NCBI GenBank assembly: GCA_016208305.1
Contig: JACQYI010000078.1
Span: 372,001-436,000, forward strand
DNA from: Oscillatoriophycideae cyanobacterium NC_groundwater_1537_Pr4_S-0.65um_50_18
Lineage (GTDB): Bacteria; Cyanobacteriota; Cyanobacteriia; Elainellales; Elainellaceae
DNA: 64,000 nt
Direction: 5' to 3'
Shown here: piece by piece, positions 45,711-55,046 of the stretch
How positions within the stretch are numbered: position 1 is the first letter of the stretch
Layout of the letters: every line of letters starts with the position of its first letter
The notes under the pieces: generated by a model
Told to the model about the DNA's origin: nothing
The model's input: only the letters and a program-made list of their open reading frames with translations
Database searches by the model: none
Made by a program: the position numbers and the translations under genes

Positions 45711-46399
45711 ATGGTTAAAACACCTCCTCCACAAAAACGATTGCCACCCCTGGAAAATGGCGATCGCCTGAACCGCTATGAATTCGAGCGACGCTACAAT
45801 GCTATGCCCCATCTCAGAAAGGCCGAATTGATTGAAGGAGTTGTCTACGTGCCTGCTGCGCTGAGGTTTAGAAGTCATGCCGAACCCCACGGTAATCTAT
45901 TCATCTGGCTGGGAACCTACAAAGTTGCTACTCCAGGTATTGCTCTAGGGATTAAACCCACTGTTCGTTTAGATTTAGACAATGAACCCCAACCGGATGC
46001 GGTGCTGATGGTTGAGTAGTCGTGTGGGGGACAGTCCCGGCTCAGTGAAGATGATTATGTGGAAGGGGCACCGGAATTGGTGGCAGAGATTGCCGCCAGT
46101 AGTGCAGCCATTGATTTAGGCGATAAAAAGCGAGCCTATCGTCGCAATGGCATTCAGGAGCGCATTGTCTGGCAAGTGTTTGACCAGAAAGTGGACTGGT
46201 TTTCCCTAGAAGAAGGCGGTATGTATCACTGCCTGTGGCGGCAGATGGGGTGATTCGGAGTCGGATATTTCCGGGGTTATGGCTGGCGGTAGATGCGCTG
46301 CTGATGGGAAATATGGTGCAGGTATTAGCCGTACTACAACAAGGATTGACTTCGCCGGAACATGCCGCTTTTGTGCAGCAGCGATCGCCACAGGATTAG
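45711..46399 (+). pseudogene. Uma2-family (DUF820) nuclease pseudogene
   Basis: The start MVKTPPPQKRLPPLENGDRL and the body LRKAELIEGVVYVP, EPQPDAVLM, GGQSRLSEDDYVEGAPELVAEIAASS and RRNGIQERIVWQVFDQKVDWF are plainly Uma2. An in-frame TAG at 46017-46019 interrupts it where relatives continue MxEPxxGGQS. The same frame resumes, then a frameshift near 46235-46245 moves the end (ADGVIRSRIFPGLWLAVDALL) to another frame, stopping at 46397-46399. The conserved Asp of PDAVL and the Glu of ELVAEI are still readable, so decay is recent. Uma2 genes are numerous restriction-fold proteins in cyanobacteria. Confidence 0.9.
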
Positions 46400-46488
46400 C
46401 AGGCGATCGCTAAACCCAATCGATCGTTGTCTGGTGAGAATGATGCTTTCTGACTGTTTCTAACAATTGCTTAAGGGAAGAGATACAT

Positions 46489-49400
46489 TCACGCATGAAC
46501 TTGATCTTCAACTCCCTGCTTGAGTGTGTCATTTGGGCTTTTCCAGTGCATCATCGACTTATCGTTAGGGTTATATACCATGTCACTAACAAAGCAGAAG
46601 GAATGAATGCGGTTAAAGGCTTCTACTCCAAAGTCAGAGAGGGTAATATCGAGTGGAACAAGTTGCTCCACATCTTGGATAAATTTTTCATACTCTCTCT
46701 GCAAGTAAGGATTAGACCCGTTTGTAAAGAGGTTAATCTGCTTTTCCGTACCCCCGTACTCTTTGCCTCCATCTCCTGTTATGGACGAAATATCAACTGG
46801 AGCCTTCTGCCTAGACTCCTCTGATTGGTTCTCTTTAGTTAATTTCAAAATAGGCAATTGCTCAAGATGTATTCCTGCTAAATCCTGTGCAGAACATTTT
46901 CCAAACCTAAGCTCAAGTTCCGAAAAGACTTCTCTAATGAACATAGGGTAGCGAGCTGAAAGCGCCAAGAACGATAGAATCACCTCTCTTCGCTTGGGAT
47001 GTTCTAGTTGAGGGCTTTCAGAGCGAAAATCAATTAGCTTAAATAACTTGTAGACATTGATTAATCGCTTAATCATTCGTGGGGATAATTCAGTTGCATG
47101 ACAGCATTTGTGCAAGAATTCTAGCTCTTTTTCCTCGAATTCAAGAATCTTTAATGAAGAGGTGCTTTTTTCTGTATCTTGATTCTGATCGATCGAGGGT
47201 GGGTTGGAGGAGGGTGAGTCAGGCTCTTGTGGGGATGATGTTTGAGTTGATAGAGAAACTTGCTGATTGCCAGGTGTTTCTCTCGAGACAGGCTTTTCAA
47301 GCACCATTTGTCTCTTTAAGTAAGTCCATAATGCATTTGATCGAATGGCTCTGGCTCTATAGGGAATCTGAATTATTTTTTCGATGTAATCCATTGCAGA
47401 AGGATTGCCCTGTGGAATTAGAATGCCTTGATAAAAATCTTCTAAAGCCCTTGTGATATAACGTTCGTCAATTGCAATTACAACAACAAACAGAGGATTT
47501 TTAACCAAGAGCTGAATTGCTTCTAGCACCTCAACGACACGTTTTGGAGGACAGCGATCTAGATCATCGATAAAAAGAACAATCCGTGCTGGCCCTCGCG
47601 GAAAAATGGATCGTAATTCTTTTATTTTATGCTCCCTCTTCTTCTCTTTACTCACGGGAGGAAGGGCGAGATATTCAGCTAGCTCAAACAAATCAGTCTT
47701 AACTTGGTGCATTAATCCAAGTCGCTGAGTGTACTGTCCTTTTTTTAATTGAGCATTCACAAAATCCCTAATAGTGATAGTTTGGATCGCTGCCAATTTT
47801 TGTTTCTTGTCTTCTACATCAAGTCTTAATTGGCTAATACTTGCTTCTGCCTGCTTAATGCCTTGTTTTTCCAGCTCTGCTTGTACCTGTTCTTCACAGA
47901 TTGCAGTCAACTTTTGCTGATATGATTTAAAGCCTGTCTCAATTTGATCATACCATTGATCAAAGAGAATCCAAAGCCTACGGAATGTGGCTAACCAGGG
48001 AACAAAACAAGCTAAAAATCCAGTGAATGCAGGCAACAAGCTTAGTTCTAGCTGTGAAATTATGAATGGACAAAATACAAGCAATATGAAAAACAAAAGA
48101 AATGATCCGACTTCTTTTCTATGTTCAATAAATTGTTTGGTGATGCCATCAAGCGTAATTAGATCGTTTGCCCGAAATTGATTGATTGCAGCTTGAATCC
48201 AGGTCATGTCATTAACATCAATTTCTACCCCCTGTTGTTTTAAAGATCGATCGATTTCCTTAGCTATCCTATTAAAAACAGGGCCAGCCAACTTGATTAA
48301 CTCTTGCTTAACAGGCTGAAGGGCTTGCGATTCCCTTGCTTTTTTGGCGACATCAGTTACAATTTGCTGCTTTTCCTGATCTAGCTTTTCCGCTTCTCTA
48401 TTTAACTTCCTCTCTTGTAAGGCTAAAACCGTTGCACCTTGCTCTTGCGTTGCTTCCATTGCCTTGAGCAATTGATTCTCTAACTCATCTTTCGATCGCG
48501 TGTCATTCCATCTTGCTCCTTCAACTTTCTCGATCACATCAAACAGGTTCTTTTGCTGCTCAGAACTCTTCAAAATTTCAATAATTTTATCGAGTAATAT
48601 CTGATCAATTTGAATATCTTCGTTGGTAGAATTTACATTAAAATCTAACCATCTCTGCAACTTTGACCCTTGTTCTTTATCAATTCCGGCAGACTGAAAT
48701 AATTTCTCTCTTTCAAGTGTCGGAATAGCATTGAGAATTTCCCATAGTAGAATTTCTAAATCTTGATCGCTGGGTTTTTCAGATGTGATCAAGGCTAGCT
48801 TTACACTAATATCTTTCCACTTTTTCTTTCCCAATACCTCAGTAATGAGTAACTGCTGTTCTAGGTCAGACATCTCATTGAGAACCTGCCAAATTTCTCC
48901 CCACTCCAATGGCTCAAAGCCAACGTTCTCAAGCTGTTTTTCTAACGTAAGCTGGCGATTTAATTCAACAAAGATTGTCTCCATCAGGCTCGACCAGAGA
49001 TTTGATCTGGCATAAGTCCAAGCATCAAACTTGATCTGGTAAATATGTCCTACGTAAGGGAAAAGTTGGTTCTCACTCCAGGCTTGATCGGCTTGTACCT
49101 GCTGACGACGGATTTCCGTCATTCTTTGCTGCATCAAATTCATGATGTAGGATTTGCCTGTTCCCCATCCTCCTAAAATACCTACGGCTAAAGGCAACTC
49201 AACATCTCGTAGCAGTAACATCTCAGCTAAGGCTTCTACCTCAGTTTTAATTCCCAGTAAATCCTCTCCTTCTGCCAGATCGTTCCAGAGAGGCTGTCCC
49301 CGAAAATCTATGCCAGGTATGATAGTACCGCCTCCGTTGTAGTTCTCTGCTAAGAAATCTGAATGCTGCCGCTCCAGCTCTAACTTTAAGCTCTGACTTG

Positions 49401-49968
49401 TTAAGTGATGTGCCGAAGTGAGGGTGGTCAAGAGTTTCTTAGTCAAAGGGCTACCTTCATAAGACACATCTGGCACTGTAATGATTGAACGATGGCATTG
49501 AGTATGTTGAGTAATTTCTTTAAATCTGCCGCTGTAGTCACTATCTAACCATATGTGTTGTGTTTGAGCCGTTCCCTCTTCGAGAATGTTATGGAGTTCC
49601 TGCAAGGATAGAAGACTATCTTCAAAGCGATCGGGTTGAAAATTATAGGGAATTAAACTGCCCTTTAGGTTTTCAGGGGAGCGTTCCAGTCCCAATGCCC
49701 AGTCCACCCCCAAGCCATAGCCGGAAAAATAAAATAAAGCTATTTCCTCAGAAGCAGTATTTGAGGGTTTAACGAGATGTTTGAGAGCTGCTTTGATTGC
49801 TTCTAAGGTTGCTTCTTCATTCAGTAATTTTGTGACCTCAGAATAACCTGCTGTCTTAAGCTGATCAGCGATCGCCTCTGCATCTTGCGACCAATCTCCT
49901 AATACTTTTATCTTTGAACTCTGATATTGACCCATACCAACGACCAATGCCCTCATTCGGGTTCGCAT
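46489..49968 (-). CDS. Pseudo-caspase fused to a membrane KAP P-loop NTPase
   Basis: This protein has 1159 residues. Residues 1-220 follow the caspase-like (C14) fold: RALVVGMGQY, DAEAIADQL, ALFYFSGYGLG and HIWLDSDYSGRF. Active members have SGHG and DSCHSG; here Tyr84 replaces the His and Asp144 the Cys, so proteolysis is not expected. A KAP NTPase follows with Walker A GGWGTGKS (266-273) and the KAP motif KFDAWTYARSNLWSSL. A long coiled-coil part and two membrane segments (about 617-660) are inserted, then Walker B RIVLFIDDLDRCPP (about 794) and an extended C-terminus. AGGAG lies 7 bases before the ATG. KAP NTPases are membrane-linked STAND-like ATPases, some in anti-phage systems. The gene is last in a long collinear run. 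Confidence 0.85.
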   Translation of the reverse strand: MRTRMRALVVGMGQYQSSKIKVLGDWSQDAEAIADQLKTAGYSEVTKLLNEEATLEAIKAALKHLVKPSNTASEEIALFYFSGYGLGVDWALGLERSPENLKGSLIPYNFQPDRFEDSLLSLQELHNILEEGTAQTQHIWLDSDYSGRFKEITQHTQCHRSIITVPDVSYEGSPLTKKLLTTLTSAHHLTSQSLKLELERQHSDFLAENYNGGGTIIPGIDFRGQPLWNDLAEGEDLLGIKTEVEALAEMLLLRDVELPLAVGILGGWGTGKSYIMNLMQQRMTEIRRQQVQADQAWSENQLFPYVGHIYQIKFDAWTYARSNLWSSLMETIFVELNRQLTLEKQLENVGFEPLEWGEIWQVLNEMSDLEQQLLITEVLGKKKWKDISVKLALITSEKPSDQDLEILLWEILNAIPTLEREKLFQSAGIDKEQGSKLQRWLDFNVNSTNEDIQIDQILLDKIIEILKSSEQQKNLFDVIEKVEGARWNDTRSKDELENQLLKAMEATQEQGATVLALQERKLNREAEKLDQEKQQIVTDVAKKARESQALQPVKQELIKLAGPVFNRIAKEIDRSLKQQGVEIDVNDMTWIQAAINQFRANDLITLDGITKQFIEHRKEVGSFLLFFILLVFCPFIISQLELSLLPAFTGFLACFVPWLATFRRLWILFDQWYDQIETGFKSYQQKLTAICEEQVQAELEKQGIKQAEASISQLRLDVEDKKQKLAAIQTITIRDFVNAQLKKGQYTQRLGLMHQVKTDLFELAEYLALPPVSKEKKREHKIKELRSIFPRGPARIVLFIDDLDRCPPKRVVEVLEAIQLLVKNPLFVVVIAIDERYITRALEDFYQGILIPQGNPSAMDYIEKIIQIPYRARAIRSNALWTYLKRQMVLEKPVSRETPGNQQVSLSTQTSSPQEPDSPSSNPPSIDQNQDTEKSTSSLKILEFEEKELEFLHKCCHATELSPRMIKRLINVYKLFKLIDFRSESPQLEHPKRREVILSFLALSARYPMFIREVFSELELRFGKCSAQDLAGIHLEQLPILKLTKENQSEESRQKAPVDISSITGDGGKEYGGTEKQINLFTNGSNPYLQREYEKFIQDVEQLVPLDITLSDFGVEAFNRIHSFCFVSDMVYNPNDKSMMHWKSPNDTLKQGVEDQVHA

Positions 49969-50107
49969 TGTTCTGCTCCTGGCGATGCTGATGCTGATTC
50001 TTTTTGTAGATGAAATTCAGAGAAAATGGGTTGTTAGTACTAGATTCTAAAAGGGCTGTAGCTATATTTCTGTTATCAGTAATCTGAGATAATCTATATT
50101 CTGAGAG

Positions 50108-50260
50108 CTAGTACCTGGTTGACTGACAAACTGTTTCTGTAGGTTGGATTGAACAATGCTGAAACCTAACAGCAGCATGATTTTTTGGGTTATGCTAACG
50201 CTAACTCGACCTACGTAAAAATAAAGGTTTCAGGAGTTTCCTCAGTCAATCAGGAACTAG
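50108..50260. mobile_element. Second MITE-like family, copy D1
   Basis: The ends CTAGTACCTGGTTGACTGA and, inverted, CTAGTTCCTGATTGACTGA match over 19 bases with two differences. Inside are CTGTAGGTTGG and GAAACCTAAC with partial complements, the pattern of small dispersed elements known from cyanobacteria. CTAG at both outer ends may be a target duplication. It lies in the leader of the KAP gene. Confidence 0.65.
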
Positions 50261-50294
50261 TTCTTGTCATCTCATTCAACGGATAAAAATCCTT

Positions 50295-50714
50295 TCACTC
50301 TCGCAGGACTTCTGCTTGAGTTGGAAGTTGAGTTACGTCTGCTGCTCTTAAATTCTGGGTAACAGATTCTTTCGTAGGCATGCGAACTCCTGTGCTGATA
50401 AATTCGTCCGATCCAGGTCTATGAAACCGCACTTCCTTTCCTTGTAAGTCCGATAGCTGCTGTAGATCGTTTACCTTAAAGTAGATACCATTCTTGAATT
50501 GAGAATATTGTCGGATCTGCTGGTTGCCCACATAGAGTTCCACGCCCATGCTGTTATAAACAGGTGGAGTTTGAATATACAGTTTTACAATGTAAGAAAC
50601 TTCTTCAATCTCAGCGCCTCTTGCAGCCGCATAGTGCTGGATTTTCCGCAGATCGGCTTCTTCAGGGCGGGCAAGCAGTAACTGAACGTTGGTTAGAACA
50701 ATTTCAAGAGACAT
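50295..50714 (-). CDS. Unknown 139-residue protein
   Basis: AGGAGGG lies close before the ATG, and the gene follows the alpha/beta hydrolase by 15 bases, so it is very likely translated from the same mRNA. Residues 1-110 alternate strands and helices (EIEEVSYIVKLYIQ, VELYVGNQQIRQYSQF). The C-terminus is Gln/Thr-rich. There is no signal, membrane segment or family that I recognise. Confidence 0.7.
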   Translation of the reverse strand: MSLEIVLTNVQLLLARPEEADLRKIQHYAAARGAEIEEVSYIVKLYIQTPPVYNSMGVELYVGNQQIRQYSQFKNGIYFKVNDLQQLSDLQGKEVRFHRPGSDEFISTGVRMPTKESVTQNLRAADVTQLPTQAEVLRE

Positions 50715-50729
50715 TTAATCCCTCCTGAA

Positions 50730-52697
50730 CTAATGGCTGAGTTGGATTTCATCGAAATACAGCGATCCGCGACATGTGCTCGTTCCCACAATTGGTTCAT
50801 CGAAGAGAAAGGTAATTTGACGGATGTTACGAACATCCACCCCCTGTTCGGCAAAAAGGTGCAGAGGAAGACGCAGGGTTTGCATCACCGAACGACGCGT
50901 TCCACTAGGGAAATTAATGTCGGCTGGATAAGGTAATGGCGCAATGCTCGCGGCTTTTACCGAATGAAAATGGGTGCCATCGCTGAGTAGGATGGTAAAG
51001 TTCTGGAACTTATCTATCAGGTTTTTTGAGTCGTTAGACTGTCCCGATCGAAAAGCCAGCAGGTGCAATTTTCCGGTTGGTAACCCCCCCGGATTAAGGT
51101 TGATCACATAGCGCTTGCCCGAAACATCCCAGTCCACCTTAAGCCCTTTTGTTTGCTGATAGAGGTTACTGCTTGAGCCTTGGTTAAAGGACAACTCCAG
51201 CGCGGCGATGTTAGATGTATCAACGCTTCCAGCAACAGGTGGCGAGGGGGTTGTCAGGGCGTTATCTTCTTCGTAATGGGCGATAAAGAGGCGTTGTTGA
51301 TCCTGATATTGGCTAACCAACCTGATGGTATTGGCAATCCAACCTTTTTGCTGGCTCAACTGATAATCTTTGAGCAAGTTCAAGTACTGCGATCGCCGCA
51401 GCAATGTCCCCTGAGCAATGGCTGACAAATAAACTTTGGCAACATTCTCTTGTTCAGGCCGCGACAGGAACGGGTTACCGTCTGGTTTCCACACGGAATT
51501 GAAGAAGTTGTGGTTAGCGCCATAGATCCAGAGCAGAGCTTTGAACCCCTTAGCCTCTTGGGTGGGATTGCTCAGATCGATGGAATGGGCGCGATCGTAA
51601 GTTTGGTAGCCCTGAAAGTCTGAGACATCGCCATCTCGACTGCCATGAAGGATGATGTAGTTATCCCGAATAATCACCCGACCGCTGACGGGTTGATATT
51701 GATTCTCGGTAGGGGCAATGGCTACGACTGCCTTAAGGTTGAAATGATAAGGGCCTAAACCTCTCGATCCATTGAGCGGTACGGCAGGATCTCCGGGGTC
51801 TGGAACCACTGCATCCAACGTATTGAAATAGCTGGCGTGACCTACCGCCTCCCCTCCTCTAGAGTGTCCTGCAATCATCACACTAGAGAAATCTACTTTA
51901 CCGAACAGGGGATGGCCGCTTTGCTGATTCCAGATCTGAAACTGCTTGATATGTTCTAGGTGAACGATCGCCCGACCATCATTCTCACCCATGTTAAAGC
52001 CATTCAGGAAGTTACAATCTACGCTTCCGGCAATGATTCCATGAGAAGCTAGCAACTCCAGCAAATAAATGTAACCGGGTGTCGAGTTTTCTTGCGGGGA
52101 ATGGTTGCCGTGAACAATCAGACAGAGGGGAAACGGCCCCGCCCCTTGGGGAATACGAAGCAATCCATTGATCGGAACATTGGCTGCATTAAAAGGCCAA
52201 GCAGGAGAAGCAGGTAGATTGGCAAAATCAGAGATATCGATCTTTCGAGTTTGATAACCTGGCGTAGGAGTTTGAAAGACGACGTACTGAGCCAGGGCAG
52301 GATTACCTGAGTAGATAAGTCCGGGTGCAGCGTAGACAGCCTGGGAAAAGGCAAATGATCCGGGCAGGGCAGGATTTGCTAAGGCATTAATGACCTTTCC
52401 TTTCAGGTACAAATCACCATCAGGGTGAAGTTCTGCCTGCACCCCTAAAGACGGGTGCTTGAACTGAAGTCCTTGGCCTGTCAGCAGAGCCGTTTCAAAC
52501 AGGCGTTTTTCGAGCTGGATTTCTCGTCCTCCTCCTGTCTGCACAGTGGCTAGCTTGGGGGTTGAACTCTTAGCAATTTGAAGTTCCCCGGTTCGTGAGA
52601 AACGCGGCGCATTTTCCTGATAAAACCCAGAGAAGGTGATATCTCCTGTATCGCTGATGGTAATCACTTCTTGGGAGCCTTTCTTGATTCTAAACAT
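50730..52697 (-). CDS. Alpha/beta hydrolase with beta-rich N- and C-terminal modules
   Basis: The 655 residues begin with a beta-rich module (ITISDTGDITFSGF, DGDLYLKGKVI) resembling phage or tail-fibre headers. A chlorophyllase/PET-hydrolase-like domain follows: oxyanion part CLIVHGNHSP, nucleophile elbow AGHSRGGEA (Ser), and late GANHNFF with a candidate His. The C-terminal 180 residues look like a beta-sandwich (PYPADINFPSGTRR, GSLYFDEIQL). It would cleave an ester or polymer; the substrate is unknown. There is no signal peptide. It lies between a tail-fibre-like gene (14 bases) and a small unknown gene (15 bases), a tight operon. Confidence 0.75.
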   Translation of the reverse strand: MFRIKKGSQEVITISDTGDITFSGFYQENAPRFSRTGELQIAKSSTPKLATVQTGGGREIQLEKRLFETALLTGQGLQFKHPSLGVQAELHPDGDLYLKGKVINALANPALPGSFAFSQAVYAAPGLIYSGNPALAQYVVFQTPTPGYQTRKIDISDFANLPASPAWPFNAANVPINGLLRIPQGAGPFPLCLIVHGNHSPQENSTPGYIYLLELLASHGIIAGSVDCNFLNGFNMGENDGRAIVHLEHIKQFQIWNQQSGHPLFGKVDFSSVMIAGHSRGGEAVGHASYFNTLDAVVPDPGDPAVPLNGSRGLGPYHFNLKAVVAIAPTENQYQPVSGRVIIRDNYIILHGSRDGDVSDFQGYQTYDRAHSIDLSNPTQEAKGFKALLWIYGANHNFFNSVWKPDGNPFLSRPEQENVAKVYLSAIAQGTLLRRSQYLNLLKDYQLSQQKGWIANTIRLVSQYQDQQRLFIAHYEEDNALTTPSPPVAGSVDTSNIAALELSFNQGSSSNLYQQTKGLKVDWDVSGKRYVINLNPGGLPTGKLHLLAFRSGQSNDSKNLIDKFQNFTILLSDGTHFHSVKAASIAPLPYPADINFPSGTRRSVMQTLRLPLHLFAEQGVDVRNIRQITFLFDEPIVGTSTCRGSLYFDEIQLSH

Positions 52698-52711
52698 GAG
52701 AATCCTCCGCG

Positions 52712-53623
52712 CTACAGACTGGCAGGTTGTTCGAGCTGGGCGAGTCGCTCATTGTGTGCTTGTATGATTTCATGTTGTTGCAGCATGTATAAGGAAAGCT
52801 CCTCGATTTTCTTGAGCAGCGACATGCAAAACTCGCCTAGATTAACGCCTTCTTCACTTACCTGCTGAGCAGAAGGCACCTCTGGAAGGTGTTTGTGGCG
52901 ATCGATATAGGTTCGTAAATCATCAAGATTTCTGAGTTCGTAATTCTGGGCAAAAACATAGTCAGGCACAGACAATGTCCAATCCTTGACTTTAATATCA
53001 CCATTCACATCTAGCTTTGCCTGGGGATTTGCTGTGCCGATGCCGACATTGCCCGTTGGGCCATGAATGACGAATTGACCCCAAAGATCCTGTCCGGTTG
53101 AAGTTCTATAAGCAATCTCCAGACGATTCCTGGAAGGATCACCCTGGGACTGATCTGAATTGCCCCAGGGATTGTGAATATGGAACCCACCTTCCCCTTC
53201 TACGTTTCGCTCTTGCCGCAGAAACATCCAATCTCCCCACGGGCTTTTGATCTCTACCTTGCCAGCTTGCGGATTCAGGGTTCCGATGCCAATACTGCCT
53301 GGCAGCCCTACGTTACCTATATTATTGATGACAAATTTAGGCACCAAATTCGCTGATCCAAGTTCGTCCTCATCATAAATTCTCAACGTATCGTTGTCTC
53401 CGGGACTCCACAGGACGATCGTGTTGCCATTACAGAAGATTCCCCCAGATTCGAGACCATCTGCGCTGGCTTCTAACCACAAGCCATTGCTGTTATTATC
53501 AGGGTTGAAATTGGGGGTTTGACCCAATCTTCCTCGATTTCCATAGTGTAGAGAAACATGATTATCGGCTTTTAAGTAGGTATCTCCATTAATCTGAAGA
53601 TTGTCATTAATCACTTGAGTCAT
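52712..53623 (-). CDS. Tail-fibre-like beta-helical protein
   Basis: This 303-residue protein has repeated VGIGTxNPQAKLDVNGDI-type units (two GIGT..NPQA copies at about residues 116 and 195). It ends in a domain seen in fibre-like proteins without the S74 chaperone (YVFAQNYELRNLDDLRTYI, HKHLPEVPSAQ, and a helical LLKKIEELSLYMLQQHEII). Such sequences form trimeric fibres in phages, but they are also frequent as isolated surface or structural proteins in Bacteroidetes and cyanobacteria. It is co-directional with the hydrolase. No other phage gene is near. Confidence 0.75.
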   Translation of the reverse strand: MTQVINDNLQINGDTYLKADNHVSLHYGNRGRLGQTPNFNPDNNSNGLWLEASADGLESGGIFCNGNTIVLWSPGDNDTLRIYDEDELGSANLVPKFVINNIGNVGLPGSIGIGTLNPQAGKVEIKSPWGDWMFLRQERNVEGEGGFHIHNPWGNSDQSQGDPSRNRLEIAYRTSTGQDLWGQFVIHGPTGNVGIGTANPQAKLDVNGDIKVKDWTLSVPDYVFAQNYELRNLDDLRTYIDRHKHLPEVPSAQQVSEEGVNLGEFCMSLLKKIEELSLYMLQQHEIIQAHNERLAQLEQPASL

Positions 53624-53735
53624 CTCTTTCTCCTAGGTTTAAACTGACGGAAGTTTTCAAGGGTTAGTTTACTTTTTACCAGCGTTTCTATTCTCTTCTT
53701 CGGCTCATGAGTCGCAGGGTAACTCTGATGAAACT

Positions 53736-54548
53736 CTACGGTTCATTTTCAACCCGACGAATTGTCCAGAAATCGTCAGCTAAATTCTCATCTAATAAGT
53801 AGGCATAGGGCATGGTAAAGTAACCCTCCATACCCCAAGTCTTATCCCAGGAGTTGCGGACGATAAACCGTCGTTGGCTATCATCGTAACCAACCGCTAA
53901 TACGGCATGACCTCCTAGTAACTGTTCATTGGGTGATGGCATAGAAGCGATACCCGTATTGGCCACGTCTTGGCTTTCAAAGCTCTCGTAAACGCTAAAC
54001 CCAAAGACGAAGGGATAACCCGATGCCAAACATCCCTTCATCTGATTGAGGTTTCGCACCAATCTATAGTAGAGAACCGCCTGGTGGTTAGCCGCAACCT
54101 TGTAGCATTCTGTGGGAGGTTTATCACGGAATCTGAACTCATAGTCTGGATTATACGGCCATATCCCATCAGGCCCTGGATGCTGCTGCGTTGGCTCTTC
54201 TGGGCAGGCTCCTTCTTTACCAACGCTTTTGATTCCATCCCGAATCATCGCGCCGCTATCTTCGTTTACCGTTCCTTCCATAACCCGCTCGTTGTAATAG
54301 ATGAACAGACGCGAAGGGGTAAAGCGGTCAGACATCTGTTGCTTCATCTGGTTAAATTCAAGGGCAGCAGCAATAGCATTGGCGGTACAACTGCCCAACT
54401 GTTCTTGATTGTAAATATGGGGGCAATTGGGACGAAGATCGACCTTGGGGGGTAAAGCTCTCAGTGCGGCAACGGGTGCAGAATAAAGCAGATCCCGATG
54501 GTCAGGAATATCAGGAACCCATCCGTAGCGTTTGTTTGTGCGTGTCAT
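53736..54548 (-). CDS. Papain-family (C1) cysteine peptidase
   Basis: This 270-residue protein has its catalytic residues in place: Gln50 and Cys54 in NQEQLGSCTANA, His214 in GGHAVLAVGYDD and Asn232 in VRNSWDKTWG. A short N-terminal stretch (YGWVPDIPDHRD) replaces the long inhibitory propeptide of eukaryotic papains, as in other bacterial C1 enzymes. There is no signal peptide. It should cut proteins in the cytoplasm unless exported otherwise. An intracellular serpin is encoded about 9 kb downstream. Confidence 0.88.
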   Translation of the reverse strand: MTRTNKRYGWVPDIPDHRDLLYSAPVAALRALPPKVDLRPNCPHIYNQEQLGSCTANAIAAALEFNQMKQQMSDRFTPSRLFIYYNERVMEGTVNEDSGAMIRDGIKSVGKEGACPEEPTQQHPGPDGIWPYNPDYEFRFRDKPPTECYKVAANHQAVLYYRLVRNLNQMKGCLASGYPFVFGFSVYESFESQDVANTGIASMPSPNEQLLGGHAVLAVGYDDSQRRFIVRNSWDKTWGMEGYFTMPYAYLLDENLADDFWTIRRVENEP

Positions 54549-54639
54549 TTTTTTGCTCCGGTTTAATTGTTAGATGAATTAGAGAAACTTGTTTGCTGTA
54601 AATGTTTTGGTAATAGAGATGCGGGTTAGCCAGGTGTTG

Positions 54640-54782
54640 ACCCTGATTGATTGACAAAACTCCTGAAACCCTTATTCTTGACTGGTTTGGGTTAGCGTCA
54701 GCGTTACCGATTAAAAAGATCTTGCTAGTGTTGGGTTTCACGTTGTTCGCCCCAACCTACAGAAAAGATTAGTTAGCCAAGG
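54640..54782. mobile_element. Second MITE-like family, copy D2 (inverted)
   Basis: CCTGATTGATTGACAAAACTCCTGAAACC matches in pieces the right end of D1, and the far end CAACCTACAGAAAAGATTAGTTAGCC matches its left end. The copy is decayed and inverted relative to D1. TTAGCCAGGTGTTGACC and TTAGCCAAGGTGTTGACC flank it as near-direct repeats. Confidence 0.55.
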
Positions 54783-54868
54783 TGTTGACCAGAAGCCATC
54801 TGACCAGAAGCCAGCAAGGAGCTGCGAAACTGCATCGATAGAGGTATTGAGCAACGGAAAATTGGCAG

Positions 54869-55024
54869 ATGAAAATTTCTTGGACTTCCGTTTCAGAATC
54901 ATTATCTACAGACCCTGCTTCGCTGCACTTATCGTTAGCACTGGGAAGAGAAATCGATACTCCAGTTTCTCTTGGCCTGCGATTTCAACAGTGTGCAGAT
55001 TCGTTAGTAGAGCTTAGCCAATAG
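54869..55024 (+). CDS. Possible 51-residue small protein
   Basis: An ATG-started frame of 51 codons on the strand opposite to its neighbours begins MKISWTSVSESL and ends DSLVELSQ. Its composition looks protein-like, with no low-complexity runs. No clear ribosome site precedes it, and I do not recognise a family, so it may be chance. Confidence 0.3.
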   Translation: MKISWTSVSESLSTDPASLHLSLALGREIDTPVSLGLRFQQCADSLVELSQ

Positions 55025-55046
55025 GGTTCAGATAGTTTACTTTAAA

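Noticed and set aside
52712-53623. Prophage remnant suggested by the tail-fibre-like protein
   Set aside because: No capsid, portal, terminase, integrase or other tail gene is present in the whole window.
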